Below the pieces are notes generated by a model. The model was not told where the DNA came from and did not search any database. It saw only the letters and a list, made by a program, of their open reading frames with translations. Shown here piece by piece: positions 1 through 11,945 of a stretch of 64,000 nucleotides of DNA. The number at the start of each line of letters is the position of its first letter. Positions within the stretch are counted from its first letter, which is position 1. Both the position numbers and the translations under genes were made by a program. This DNA comes from Kappaphycus alvarezii. Its lineage: Eukaryota; Rhodophyta; Florideophyceae; Gigartinales; Solieriaceae. The DNA lies in contig NADL03000612.1 in the NCBI GenBank assembly GCA_002205965.3, forward strand, positions 992,001 to 1,056,000. Reading direction: 5' to 3'.

Positions 1-253
1 CATGCATCTGTAGCTTTCGTCCCCAGAACCCTTATCCATTAACATCTTCCTCATGGGTTCTGAGCGACCGTCCGACATATCACTACTGCATTCAGCACAT
101 AACTCTCTGTTCATGAGTCTACAGTTCTTTCGAGTTGTATATTTAACTCGACTTGCATTCACTATAAATTCATACGCACTTTTCACATCATCAACACAAT
201 ACAATGTTTGTTCATTGTACTGAATAATCATGCACATCATCCACAAATCAACA
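1..253 (-). repeat. 3' LTR of the Copia element, partial
   Basis: Matches 5,000-5,252 and 25,706-25,958 almost base for base. It ends at 253 in a sequence that reads TGTTGATTTGTGG on the minus strand, the expected TG start of an LTR. The rest of this LTR lies before base 1. Confidence 0.9.
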
Positions 254-263
254 CTCCCCCCAG
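254..263 (-). other. Polypurine tract of the Copia element
   Basis: On the minus strand this reads as a run of G and A (TGGGGGGAG) directly before the LTR start. That is where an LTR element places its plus-strand primer. The same tract sits at 25,959-25,968 in the second copy. Confidence 0.75.
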
Positions 264-284
264 ATGGGCTAGCATGTCCGTCTA

Positions 285-2195
285 CTAGTTCCAATCTTTT
301 CCAGAAAGGTATTGCGATCTGTGTGCGGGGAGCTCGGGCTTTCCAGTAACAATCACCTGATGTAACATCTTCTGGGTTTCAGGGTTGTCTTTTGTCAGTC
401 TGTCTGGGATGTTCACTCTCCCTTCAATCCATTGGATCTTATCAAGCTCACCGCTTTCGAACGAGTCTCGAATCTGCTGTACCGTTTGTCGGAGGCGGTA
501 CTCCCTTCCTTCATGCACTGTAGTAAGGGTGTCGAACAATCCCTTACTGTCTACGTTCAAGACGTGTTGTATGCTGTCATTTATTGTGATCGACCTCAAG
601 CATTGGCGTACGTCATATCCTCTGTCATCTGCAGAAGCGCTTGCGAGAATCTCAGCACCGTAGGAGGAATGACATACTCGCTTTTGTCTACAACTTGTAC
701 ATTGAATTGCATGGAAACATCGTGCATCATCCTCACAGCCGTATCTTATACCAATAATGACACCGGTCTGGCCATAAGTCTGTCTCGGGTTAATATTAAA
801 AGAGGCATCTGCAAACGGTATCACCTCTGCATATGTCGGATTGTACCAAGGTTTAGAGAATCTAACTTCCAAAGTCGTAGATAGTACCCTCTTCAGTATT
901 CGATTCGCAGCAAGCAAATCTCCAAATTTGAGATTGGTTGTCTTTTGCTGCATTATAGATCCATGCATAGAGGCTGCGGGTGACACACCAGAACCTATCC
1001 ATACTAGTTCACCAGCAATCCCTCTATACGATGTTCGCTCAGAATCAGAGACAATCGCAGCGACATCTGCAGCCCTGCCCTTGCTCAAAGGAATAGGCTG
1101 TATCACTGAAGCATACTCTTTCATGCTCATCACAGTGTCATCGTTGCCGCCACATGTCAGTGAACACCCATTGAACTTGATTTCTCCAGAATTAATTACC
1201 TTACTGATTGTAAAACGCTGCGATACCTCACTTGAGAACGTCTGTATCGCTTGTTGTTTCCCTGCCAATAGCAAATCATCTGTCAGCTTTACAACCAGCA
1301 GCTGAATCTCCCCTCTCGTGTTTCGTCGTACATATAACTGACTCATGGAGAAGGCTCTTTCGAGTACCCCTTCATCAAGCAGCCACCCCTCGATGACATT
1401 TGCCCATTGCCTTCCAGCTTCACTGATTCCATAAGGTAGTTTTAATAGCTTCCACAATGTTCCTCGTTTTGCACGGCACTCACGAGGAGGTCGAACGTAC
1501 AACTCCCTGTTTATCGGACCACTTTGCAAGTAGGCACCCTTGATGTCCAGGCACTTTATCTTAAAGTCAAGTACACATGCAATGGAAAACATCAAACGAA
1601 TCGTGCCGAATTGGGCATTCGCTGAATCTTTCCTGATTTTTCCGCGTTCTCGGTCCCGATTACCATGTGGACATAATCTGGTCTTCAATCTTTTGCTTCC
1701 CTCTTCCTCATTCTTAACTTTATACACAACATGCGAAGTGACTATGTTAGCATCCTTCGGGACCATGCTCTCATTGATCACCTCATACGCTCCGTACCAA
1801 TTGCCTTGTATTTCCTCTTTCAGAAATTTTTGGACTAGCCACTCAGGTGCTTCCTCCAGCCGAGACCTATTCACCTGTTCGTTTCCAAGAGATCTGTGCA
1901 GTTCATCCAATACCTCCTTTTCCATGGACTTTAAACAATTGCCTGGATTTGGACCCGAGTTACCATTATGTCTTTCGATATCCATATTGCTACGAACAGT
2001 ATCACTCGTATAGATGTCTCTTTCCGGTAACCCAATACAGTTATGAGCCAACAAAGCTTTTTGCTCGCTATCTGTTTTCGCATCAGGCACATTGGGCAGG
2101 TCATCCTCTAGTAAATCCTCCAACACTCCCTGTTGTAACTCTCTAGCGAGTTTCCCTTTCGGTATTAGACGAACGTGCTCGTATGATACGTACAT
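285..2195 (-). CDS. Copia pol: reverse transcriptase and RNase H
   Basis: A 636-codon open frame. About residues 150-340 are the Copia-type reverse transcriptase: a palm segment DIKGAYLQ, a KLPYGISEAGRQW segment, then the catalytic strand read as LTDDLLLAG. The C-terminal third is the Copia RNase H, with FADASFN, SSYGAEILA and VDSKGLFD, and it closes with the typical WIEGRVNIPDRLTK. The reading frame stops about 30 bases before the polypurine tract, as expected for the end of pol. It lies downstream of the integrase frame (2,289-3,404), which fixes the family as Copia and not gypsy. It copies the element's RNA into DNA inside virus-like particles. It is treated as part of a young, slightly broken element. 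Confidence 0.9.
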   Translation of the reverse strand: MYVSYEHVRLIPKGKLARELQQGVLEDLLEDDLPNVPDAKTDSEQKALLAHNCIGLPERDIYTSDTVRSNMDIERHNGNSGPNPGNCLKSMEKEVLDELHRSLGNEQVNRSRLEEAPEWLVQKFLKEEIQGNWYGAYEVINESMVPKDANIVTSHVVYKVKNEEEGSKRLKTRLCPHGNRDRERGKIRKDSANAQFGTIRLMFSIACVLDFKIKCLDIKGAYLQSGPINRELYVRPPRECRAKRGTLWKLLKLPYGISEAGRQWANVIEGWLLDEGVLERAFSMSQLYVRRNTRGEIQLLVVKLTDDLLLAGKQQAIQTFSSEVSQRFTISKVINSGEIKFNGCSLTCGGNDDTVMSMKEYASVIQPIPLSKGRAADVAAIVSDSERTSYRGIAGELVWIGSGVSPAASMHGSIMQQKTTNLKFGDLLAANRILKRVLSTTLEVRFSKPWYNPTYAEVIPFADASFNINPRQTYGQTGVIIGIRYGCEDDARCFHAIQCTSCRQKRVCHSSYGAEILASASADDRGYDVRQCLRSITINDSIQHVLNVDSKGLFDTLTTVHEGREYRLRQTVQQIRDSFESGELDKIQWIEGRVNIPDRLTKDNPETQKMLHQVIVTGKPELPAHRSQYLSGKDWN

Positions 2196-2288
2196 TGATG
2201 GCCCTCTGTCCGACCTGCGGCATCGAACCCCATGCGGAGTTGCATCAATGACTCGAGCTTTGACCCATTTTAGTCGCTCTTTTTGCCT

Positions 2289-3404
2289 CTAGGAGTCGTA
2301 ATATACCCATATTTCATCCTCACCCCGTACAGTATCTGGAGATGTCAGGTGATTGTCGTTCGATCTCATAACGTGCTGTAACGCCCCAGCCGCTGTAATT
2401 TCTTTATGTGCGTTCATCATTTCTGCAGAAACTGTACTCCCATCAATACCTAAAACCGAGGGTGAATATCCTCGAGCAAGCTGGAACGCGTTCAGTACGG
2501 AATTTCCATGAATCAAATTAGTTATGAACGATGATCTTGACACGAGTAAGCTTGCTGATGCCTTCGTTTTTTCTGAGCATACCCGACTAAACACGGATTT
2601 GAACAGTCCATTATTCCTTTCTACTTTACCATTTTTCCAGGAGGATTGCGCTGGCTTCTCAAAAATATGGATTCCATGTGCCTTCATGAATTTTTGCAAC
2701 ACAGGGCGTGTGAACTCTGGGTCCGCACTAAAATATTTAGGCGCACTGTGGTGGCATATCCACATACTCTCGAATAACTCCCGCATCGTTTCTCCGTCTC
2801 TCTTACGAGCTATCATTATTTCCCCATAGTTGGTCCCGGAATCGCATATGTTCAGAACTTCGTACTTTTCGTCTCGAATGTATGTGGTGACAAAGTCGGC
2901 TTGTACGCTTTCGTTGAACTTTTCGTTAACGTGGCTTATGGATACCTTCTTCCGGTGTTTTGGTCTTCCAAATTGAGAACATATGTCACAGGCCTCATAT
3001 ACTTGGTCACATGCTCGTGATAACTCATCAGTCAAAACCTTAGCGTCCCTTAAGATAGACTTCATTTCGTGTGCATTGGCGTGAGTCAGACGGTGTAAGC
3101 GTTTAACGATGTACAATCCGCTCCTCCTATTCTGACTACCTAACATTCCGCTGACACATCGCTGTGACGTTGGCAGTACCTCCATTCGCAATCCTAGGTT
3201 CCCCTTGTGATCTTTCGCTGTATAAATCCTAAACGTCCTTATGGTATTATCTGTAGGTCTTTTAAGTCGGATAAATGGTTCTTCGATTAGGTTGCATGTA
3301 TCTGCGTACTGTTTCAGCTCAAGACTCACCAGGATGGGGTCAGACCCATCCACGAGATCGATAGGAATTGCAGTTGGCTTCCCTTCTATGTCCACGGCGG
3401 CCAA
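2289..3404 (-). CDS. Copia pol: pre-integrase zinc region and integrase core
   Basis: A 371-codon frame. A gag-pre-integrase segment carries LHRLTHAN and a paired CDIC, which together make the HHCC zinc-binding module. The integrase core follows: VQADFVTTYI, NICDSGTNYG, and an SSWKNGKVERNNGLFK block, which is the family's 'NGxxER' region near the third catalytic acid. It would insert the cDNA copy into the genome. It sits between gag and the RT frame in Copia order. The upstream protease is not obvious to me in this frame. Confidence 0.85.
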   Translation of the reverse strand: MAAVDIEGKPTAIPIDLVDGSDPILVSLELKQYADTCNLIEEPFIRLKRPTDNTIRTFRIYTAKDHKGNLGLRMEVLPTSQRCVSGMLGSQNRRSGLYIVKRLHRLTHANAHEMKSILRDAKVLTDELSRACDQVYEACDICSQFGRPKHRKKVSISHVNEKFNESVQADFVTTYIRDEKYEVLNICDSGTNYGEIMIARKRDGETMRELFESMWICHHSAPKYFSADPEFTRPVLQKFMKAHGIHIFEKPAQSSWKNGKVERNNGLFKSVFSRVCSEKTKASASLLVSRSSFITNLIHGNSVLNAFQLARGYSPSVLGIDGSTVSAEMMNAHKEITAAGALQHVMRSNDNHLTSPDTVRGEDEIWVYYDS

Positions 3405-3564
3405 AGTCCATGTACATAAGACTGGTTTTGGGGATCTGCCGAGAACCGTATGCCAAGAGCATCACTAAGTTCAATAGCTGATTTCAGTCCCCCTATAGAT
3501 CGCGGGGCACCCTCATCCAAGATTGGATTGGGATCATCTCTTACATTCGACAGAGACAACCCCA

Positions 3565-4629
3565 TTAGCGAAAAAACTGCGGTTTGTTGTCTGACCCTAA
3601 ATTTGGATGAATGTCGTCTGGTACTGTGCGTGGCTTAACTCTTTTCTTATTCTCCATGGCCTTTTCGTAGCATTCTCTTCGGTCTTTAAAGCAATGAACG
3701 ACCTGCCCACACACATTGCATGTGCTTTCGGCTTTCTTCCGTTTGATATAGTCGAAGTGCGGGCTACTACTTCTGTCTCTCTTACCCATCATCGATGTCC
3801 GTATCGCAGGTTGACCAACGATTTGAGAGAGGCATGTACAGGCGTCTACAAGGGTAAACCTTGGTAAATCTTCACTTTCACAGAGTAAAGTCTCGTTGAA
3901 GCACTCTTTGATCTTCATCAGTATTGATTTATCAAAGTTCTCAACAGATTCCAGCGCTTTTGCAATCTCACAGAGCATATCTTTGGGCATGTTTAGGCGC
4001 AATGATCGCATGGTATCGTCTGTATTCTCCATTGAAGCCAACCTGAATAGCAGAGAGTTCATAGTATCCGGACTTAAGTTGGCATTTCGTAGCAATAGGA
4101 TCGCAAATTGCCTGTTTGAGATCTCGTCAGGTGCAGCTGTTTGGTTTGAATATGCTGCTACGGCAGTATTGAACCGAACTGAGAACTCTGATGATTTCTC
4201 AGCAGGCCTGCGCTGACATTTCTGGATATCTGTCAAAAAATCGACTTCTCTGCGTAGATTCTCAGTAGGTGATTCTTTAGCAATGAATTCAATGATTTCA
4301 GAAACCATTCGGTTTCGACTTTCTACCGTGTCGTTTCCCGTAAGCTTTAGTTTGCCAGTCTTCTCAGCTTTGCTCAAAAGCTCTTGCGCTTGCGGGTCGC
4401 ATGATAAAAAAATCAGGTGACCTGCGTCCTTACATAAAGCTTCGTACTTCTTGTCGACTTGAGCGAAAGCAGCGATCATCTCCATCCAGCGCCGCAAAGT
4501 ATCGCGGTATCTTAGCTTTATCGTGACGTTCGTCAAGAACTTCGGGGGTTCGGACAGATTCCCACTAAACAGAGCTCTAACTCGATCACCTGGGCCCATA
4601 ACTATGGATTCGCATTTGTCTGTGTTCAT
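3565..4629 (-). CDS. Copia gag
   Basis: A 354-codon frame starting at the ATG at 4,627-4,629, about 20 bases inside the region shared with the second copy. The first 250 residues are alpha-helix-rich and charged with no enzymatic motif, as expected for a capsid. Near the C-terminus a CNVCGQVVHC segment resembles a nucleocapsid zinc knuckle (CX2CX4H). It is gag by position (first frame after the 5' LTR) and by this knuckle. The start codon is supported by its reappearance at 25,041-25,043 in the second copy. Confidence 0.8.
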   Translation of the reverse strand: MNTDKCESIVMGPGDRVRALFSGNLSEPPKFLTNVTIKLRYRDTLRRWMEMIAAFAQVDKKYEALCKDAGHLIFLSCDPQAQELLSKAEKTGKLKLTGNDTVESRNRMVSEIIEFIAKESPTENLRREVDFLTDIQKCQRRPAEKSSEFSVRFNTAVAAYSNQTAAPDEISNRQFAILLLRNANLSPDTMNSLLFRLASMENTDDTMRSLRLNMPKDMLCEIAKALESVENFDKSILMKIKECFNETLLCESEDLPRFTLVDACTCLSQIVGQPAIRTSMMGKRDRSSSPHFDYIKRKKAESTCNVCGQVVHCFKDRRECYEKAMENKKRVKPRTVPDDIHPNLGSDNKPQFFR

Positions 4630-4649
4630 GACTCCCTCAAATTGAATCC

Positions 4650-5252
4650 CGTGTACTGTCAGATCGATTGTCAGAGCTGTGCAGCAGCTATTTTGTTGTG
4701 CAGTAACGACACAGATAGATCAGCACAAATGTGCTGGGATGCTTTTCTGGAGCTCGATCGCCTCCCACATCCTATCCTTTTATAGCCATCACCCACAGTT
4801 TGCCTTCCCAACTCATGGGTTCACACGGCGGAAACTGATCGCCTCAATCAAAACATCCTCCTCCATACATCCATTGCATTCAGTGACGATTGCCTGTATT
4901 CGGATGTATTCGTTCAAGTTCCATTCGTACATCAACTGCACTAACATTCAGCTCCCCTTCACACGTGAGCGCAGCTCACAAAAATTCCATCTCTGTGGTC
5001 ATGCATCTGTAGCTTTCGTCCCCAGAACCCTTATCCATTAACATCTTCCTCATGGGTTCTGAGCGACCGTCCGACATATCACTACTGCATTCAGCACATA
5101 ACTCTCTGTTCATGAGTCTACAGTTCTTTCGAGTTGTATATTTAACTCGACTTGCATTCACTATAAATTCATACGCACTTTTCACATCATCAACACAATA
5201 CAATGTTTGTTCATTGTACTGAATAATCATGCACATCATCCACAAACCAACA
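4650..5252 (-). repeat. 5' LTR of the Copia element
   Basis: The outer end at 5,252 is set by the loss of similarity to the left LTR. The inner end is uncertain: the second copy at 25 kb also contains the gag-side sequence, so similarity continues to 4,633 and does not mark the border. No clear tRNA primer-binding site was found, so 4,650 is an estimate. Confidence 0.75.
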
Positions 5253-5384
5253 ACGGTACAGTATTGTACTAAATTGCTGTCTACAGTAGTAAAGTATGAC
5301 ATCCATACCACAGGAACCAAGAGGTGTATAATTTGGTTCCCGCACCTTCCCCCTAAAGCCAGGCCGGTGGCCATCTCCGTCCTC

Positions 5385-6395
5385 TTGATAACCTCACACG
5401 CGCGCTCAGTTGACGTCTACCCATAGACGCCTTCGGGGGTGTTTGTGATAGGGGCCGCTTCTAGGGAAGATAGGAGCTGCTCATCACCAGATGGTGACCG
5501 GCGAGAGGGGCTTGATAGAGAAGATGGGTTGACCAGGGGCTTGTCTCCGTTGGGAGCCGACGGAGCAGATTCCACATGCAAAATGTCCACGCAAATCTTC
5601 GTTAAACCCTTTCCTCTTCCCTCCTAGACTGAATTTCTCCAACCTTCATCAGCCACGCTCGGCGTCTGCGCCGCATTAGGCGCGGGCACCGGGCAGCCGT
5701 GTCCTCGCGCGTCGTGCGGATCCCGCACTTACGTCTACGGGGCTCTAGTTGCATCGGCTAGGGATATGGCTTTCTCAAGTGGCGATTTCCCCCGCGCCAG
5801 GAAGGCTCTTTCCCTCGACCAAGTACCCCAACGCTCAGTGCATCCTGTCGCCCTTGCGGTTCTCCCGCCAGAATGGAAGGGTTCCTGAGCCAAACGGTCC
5901 TGCTGGTCGTGCCCAAGGCCGTTCTGGATCACTTGTCTTCGTAGCCGTCGCTTTCTGTGAGTATTGTGCTTACAACGGAAGTTTTTCAAGCGATTAAGTC
6001 CATGGCGCCACGGTTGTGATGGTAGATTCCCCCCCTTTTTGCCGGGAATCGCACTACCGGCACACCGCGCAATACTGAAACTTTGCTCCTCTTTACTTTG
6101 CCACCTGTCTGAAGTCTCAAGTGAACGCAAGTAAGCCCAAGGTCAACAATCCGTGTCCACCCAGCCCCTCACGCCTGTCACCATCTGGTGATGAGCATCC
6201 CCTGTCTTCCCTCGAAGCCGCCCCTATTACACACACCCCCGAAGACGTCCATGGGCAAACGTCAGCTGGGCACGCGGGTGAGGTTAGTTCGAGCTCGGAT
6301 TTGGAGACCAATTTGGACCTTTTGCTCCAATCTGCGCCTGTCGTCGGGACACTTGACTCGACGAAATATAGCATGTTAAAATAACAGCTCATCAC
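5385..6395. mobile_element. Two inverted 5'-region LINE fragments
   Basis: The stretch near 5,385-5,550 is repeated in reverse complement at about 6,130-6,290. Translated outward from each arm, both give the same peptide core (VIGAASREDR, then CSSPDGDRREGL). So each arm is the same coding segment, one read on plus and one on minus. Further inside the plus-strand fragment, at 5,766-5,885, the frame reads SSGDFPRARKALSLDQVP then a VHPVALAVLPPEW segment. This resembles the stretch just ahead of the reverse transcriptase in many protist LINEs (GD-SRA-R-L ... LHP). Both fragments are truncated and interrupted by stops. They may be 5' parts of LINE-A, but no overlapping copy in the window proves it. 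Confidence 0.5.
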
Positions 6396-9300
6396 TAGGG
6401 ATCTCTTCCACTCCTTCTTGGATCTTCCACTCCTTGTCGGAGGCCAAGAATGTGACTAGAGACGGCGGTGTGGAGTGCTTCTCTATACCGCACGCAATCA
6501 GTTACTTAGAAGCGACATAGAAGAGCACTTCTTTTGAAGCAGAAGCTACGCTCGAACCCAATAGTTCCAATCTGCCACAGTTCTATGGAACCAATGTTCC
6601 CGGTTGTTCAAGAACACCAACTTATCACAGAGTAAGAACGTTGCGGCGATAGGAACCCATCCACGCCACAAGCTCATTCCACTGAACAGGCAATAACAGA
6701 ATTCAATGACAATAAAGCATCCAATCAAGCTATACTATTCTTCATATTGTCAGCTGAAAATAACTGTAGCTTCTCAAATCACATAGAAGGAAATTTTGAC
6801 GGCTAAAAATTGAGACTGCAACTTCTTTCCAGCTTTACGAAAACGCAGAGAATGGAGCTAAAATGGAGCAATCTGACCCCAACATGCTAAAAGCCTGTAT
6901 TTCGAGGCAGAAGTACATTTTGCAGAAAGAAAACAGTATATCGATGAAGTTATTGAACGGCTGGGCTGGCTTCAGCAAAATTTCAAAACAGGAGCCGAAC
7001 AAAGTTAAAGCATGTACACTGAGAAGCTTTTAGTACATATAACGCTTTCATAGATTTGGAGCCGACAGATACATGTAAAAATAGCCATCTTAGCCCCCAG
7101 TTACTTTAAGAATCCAGAGATAAATTTGGGTTTTCTGTTGACAGCCACTAGAAGGTTATCTCTCTGTCAGAATAATTGATGGAGAGTGGTATTTCTTTGT
7201 CAAAATGACCATTGGATTTAAAAAATGACAAAAAGTCCATAAAGTTTCTGGCTTGATGCAATTATTACGGCTCTGAGAAGTTTGTCTTGATTATAGCTGA
7301 TAAGTACGAGAACCCGAACGATTTTTTAGGAAAGTAAGGGTATGTGCTCTTGATTGGCTAGTATACCCATAAAATAGAATGGATGAACCAGGCTTTTTTC
7401 TACTTGACTTGGGCGCCTTGACAAGCATGTTGTCCGGACTTCAAACAAGGAGATTCTTTTATTTTTTTTGATAATTGCTCCTCTCTTGGTCCGAATCAGC
7501 CCTTTTCTGCTTCCAAAATATTTAAATATATTCTTTTTTGACAACGAGTACTACGAGTAGCATTCAAGCTCTAGACTCGGGGGAACCGCTACTTTCAAGG
7601 CTAAATATTGTGAAGGTAAACGAAGTAGGGCAAAGGGAAAGGTTGTTGAAGTTGAAGAAGAACAAGTTGAAGTTGTGAAGATGTCGCTTGAGGTTTACTT
7701 GGAACCGAAAGAACAAACGGTATAAGTACACTACCGAGCTAGAATTCGTCGTAACTACAAGCTATCTAGAACAGTCAAGGGAACAGTATAACTACCAATG
7801 GCATTTCGACACTCCAATCCACAATACTCTAAGCGTCACTGTATTACATCCAACAACGCAAATACACGTCATTGTATTCAAACGTAGAAAACAATTCTGC
7901 CAAGTAATCTGTAAACCTGTAAGTGCATTGTTGTGTCTTTGATTCACATCTCAGCATGCCTGTCGACCGTAAATACAACATCATCATATTGTTGCCTTGT
8001 CTGTCCACTCCTCTCAGCATGTTAGAAGTTACTTCCACCAGTAACCAAGGCTCAATCGACTGACACCTCAACAAATATAGGCTTCATTTGCTCATCGGAA
8101 TAATTTTCGTTTACGCAGGGAGAAAGTCAATTTAGAGTTCTGAAATTCCGACTGCGATCGGGTGGGTCAAAAACAGAGTTAAAGACCTATCCTTGCTCTG
8201 TATACGATAAAATTTTACGCACTGTTTCAGTGAGAATTTTCTTGACAGGAACCTAGTTGCAGGCAGTGTAACGGGCTTCGAGAGGTGGTGAATCTTAGTT
8301 TATGTGAGTATGGTGTGAGCTAAAAACTGATTAGAGTGTACTGAATCTAAAAGGTAAGGATGGGGTTACTGAGTCGTTAAATTTAGAGTTTCAAGCAACC
8401 TTAAATTTATGAAGGAAAGATAGGACAGACGATAAGTGGAGGAACATCATGAGGAGGATGAATATATTTTTGAGCAGGAACTTAAGGCCCTTGAATTGAA
8501 CGAAGGGACTACAAAGGCGCTCAGGGTACCTTAAAGGGAGTTGCGGAGGCCTTTCACGAGAACATTGCTTACGAAAATATCTCATCCCAGTAAATAATTT
8601 CCTCCCTATATTCATATCATTCGTAGTTGAATTCAAATTTTCCATACACAGAGCCATTTATCTGAGCGTAGGACAAAGTACTTCATATAGAAGCTTTTGC
8701 AGTATATTACAGTAATTTTTCTGATATTGCTTTCAATTTTGCAGAACTTAATGTAAATTTAGATTAAACTCATGGAAACGCACCACCCAATTGACCTAAG
8801 CTATATCGCAAGAAAGGCAAGAACGGGTGTTAAATGCATTTTATAGCGTTCTTTGAAGTTTAAATAAGATTTAACGATTAAAAGGCTCGATTAACCACCA
8901 AAAATGCCATAAAAATCATCTTCAGGCCGTATTATCCAAAGGAATACTTTAATTGAGATATAGAAAGAGCGGAATCACATATATAGTGATCTTTAGCGGG
9001 AATTCCCGAGGGTGGGTGAATTGGGCCCACTAATGTAATACCGTAAAGTATAAAATAAACTAGCATGCTCAAATAATATGCTGACAAGCGCAAGACATAA
9101 AAATCATGATGTTGCCACTGTATATGAAATAGAAGATATATGAAAACGGCAAAGATATAGAGTGAGCAAATAGAGCCAAATATCCGCCAAAAAAATAGTT
9201 CCATCTGATTTGTGCACTTTTGATGCATTCCAATTCCAAAGTGGGCGTTGTCGTATATGGAACTGAATAAACTATGTTAAACAGGACATACTATGTTCAT

Positions 9301-11945
9301 AAGCCCAATAAGTCCGAATTATCCAGTTGAGGGGTTCGTCTCACCACTAAAGGTCGCTTCAATAAAGAGAATGTTGAACAGAATGCTTATCTTACCCGTG
9401 GAAACGTAATAGTAACGTTTTCAAAATAAAATAAATACTTCTTTTATCGAAATAGTGAAAATATTTTTTTATTATCCTTAACTTACGTTAGACGGAAAAT
9501 ATGGCGAGGACAATTAGTTAACATTTTTGAAGATAAAAATTACTTCGAAAAGCATATTTATCAACGAAATTAGGTCACTAAAAATTAAATAGTACCCTTA
9601 ACCAGTCAAAGTCCAATACTAAGACTTTAATGGATAAAACATCTCTGATATGAACAACTGCTAGATGTCGCGATATCGCATAAGGATAGATTCGTCGAGA
9701 AGTAGTAAAATATGCGAGATTAAAATTTCATCTAAGGCCATGGGTGTATATAGATCGTAAACATGCTATTGCCTTTTTGAAATCATATTATCGCGAAAAA
9801 GAGTACATTTCATGGTTGAAGAGGGGATTGCTATAAGGAGAAGGCAAAAACTGGTACTTATCATTTAATTAAACGGGATTTTGGAATGTATCTGCAAATA
9901 TAATACTTTAATGTATTTTGTGATAAATCATCCATCAAAGTATATTAGAGGAGGCCAAAGTATCCTATTAAAACGAATTTGTAATAGAAAACATATTGTT
10001 ATCGAAAGGCCATAGAATACACCACAACGGATATCAGCAGTGAAAATTTATATTGATGTGTAATATCAGCATTCACGAAATGCTTGGGGTCGAAATTAAA
10101 CCTAGAAAGTCCAGTTTAGTTGATATAATTGTCTGAGGTTTGCTTAACAAAGCACCAAATAGAAATATTAAGGTATTCGCAAAAAGCAAGGAAAACGTGC
10201 TCAAAAATGGATAAAATAAAGTAAGTATAGCATTAAAAAGCATATTGAATACATAAATAAGCAATAAAATTGATCATGCGCAAAAAGAAGGAGAAATATG
10301 TACCAGTTTTGGACAGATAATATCTATAACTAAGGTTTTGTCGGAAAACATACATCTCCGCATTCACACTAAGAAAATAAGGAAAATTTTGATCAAAAAA
10401 GTTGATATATACCGCTTTTGTATGGATAACGTGAAAGTTCACGTTATTATTTAAATATTAAGGCTTTCGTGTCTATGAGAGGACATTAGACACTATATTT
10501 TCAAAAAAAGTTGACGAAAGGGAGGCAGTGCTTCGGTGGAAAGTGATGAGTAAAGAAAAATAAAAAGACAATAAGAACAAACAGTTCTTGATTGAATACT
10601 ATGAGGAAGATAAAAAAGAGTTTTGATGAATGCATAGATCACAAAAAAATTAGAAAATCCAACAAATTTAATACTGAGCTAGTTATAAACCACAGTAAAG
10701 TTAACGCCAGCAAAAAAATCTTTAAAATTATTATTTGATTGTGCCCTGTAAATTGTGTGAAACTTCGGATCTGTATTAAGGACGAATGAATTACTCTGAA
10801 AGCGTAGTTTCACTTCATTATATTAAAATTAGAGAGTGGATAATTCCAATTACTGGTGAGCTTAGCCATTTCAAGGTGATATTTAATCATTATATACTAA
10901 TTCGGACCTACTATTATTCTTGACGGGTCTTAGCTCGTTTCTACACATGCGCATGGAAAAATGAGAAATTTACATATTTTCGGCACGGAATTGTCCCAGT
11001 AGAAAATTTGCAGTCCGCTACTCATCTCCCTTCATATCTGTAAAATCAGAAAACAGTACATTACTTGGCAGCTTTAACTTGCCTTGCTCCCATCCCAGAA
11101 AGGTCTTTGTTTACCAAAAAAGTTTTTATGTTCGGTGATTCACGTGTGACAACCATTCCACAAACGCCCTCTAAATCCGGCCATCCACCCGCACGTTTTC
11201 AAACTGCAACAGCTATAACAAGAGGTAAATATTATTCTGTTCAAAAACAACTCTGACGAATCTGGTAGTCTAAACAATGTCAGCTAAAATGATGCGAACA
11301 CATCCCACGGTACCGCGACTATTCCAAACTATCACATTGATATCAACAATTTTACGTTTTTCATGACGAAACAAGAAGGACACGGGGACAGTAAGAAGCA
11401 AAAGAAGAGCCTCCAAGAAATGTTTTTTATGCTGCAAAGCTTGCAAGAAAGAGGAAAAAGATCAAAAGAACGGCTTAAGGGTGTCAAAATAGATTCACGC
11501 GCATCAGAACGGAGTGCTTCATTTAATCAATAAGCGAAAAAAGTAAGGAGGAAATGAAGATGATGATGAGCTGTTCAATACTGCAGAGAATATCGAAAAA
11601 AATCATTAGAAAGATTATGTAAATGCCTGATAATATTTGTCTTCGCATTACTCCACGGGCTAAGGAAGAAGTACATCAGACGAAAGGTTTTAGAGCACTC
11701 TTGGGACGAAACGTGTTTGTCTGAGTTTATTGAGAAGCAGGTCAAAGTAACGGGACCCTAATAAAATAGATTCGTAGGGAAAAAGTAGAGCGACAGAAGA
11801 CCAGAAATATTTGCGATCACCATGCCGAAAATTTTCGGTAACTTTTATTCTGTGCTAAATGCGTTGGCTTTTTGTATAAATTTTGTATAACAAGGTGTCT
11901 TGTTGCTGCCTACCGGTGTTTTCGGTGACAAAAACAAATTATACG

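Larger units (their letters stand above)
1..5252 (-). mobile_element. Copia-type LTR retrotransposon, left end cut by the window
   Basis: The order gag, then integrase, then reverse transcriptase/RNase H, read on the minus strand, is the Ty1/copia order. The sequence of 1-253 recurs at 5,000-5,252 with one visible difference (a t/c change near the outer end), so the two LTRs are almost identical and the insertion is young. The 3' LTR (left) runs off the window. A purine tract on the minus strand abuts it. The element looks nearly whole, with gag and pol spread over three long reading frames and about two or three breaks. A second copy, about 99 % identical over 620 bp by eye, lies at 25-26 kb. 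The target duplication cannot be tested because the left flank is outside the window. Confidence 0.93.

Noticed and set aside
8932-9228. A small hydrophobic membrane protein in the AT-rich block
   Set aside because: AT-rich DNA yields hydrophobic frames by chance. There is no conserved motif and no neighbour support.
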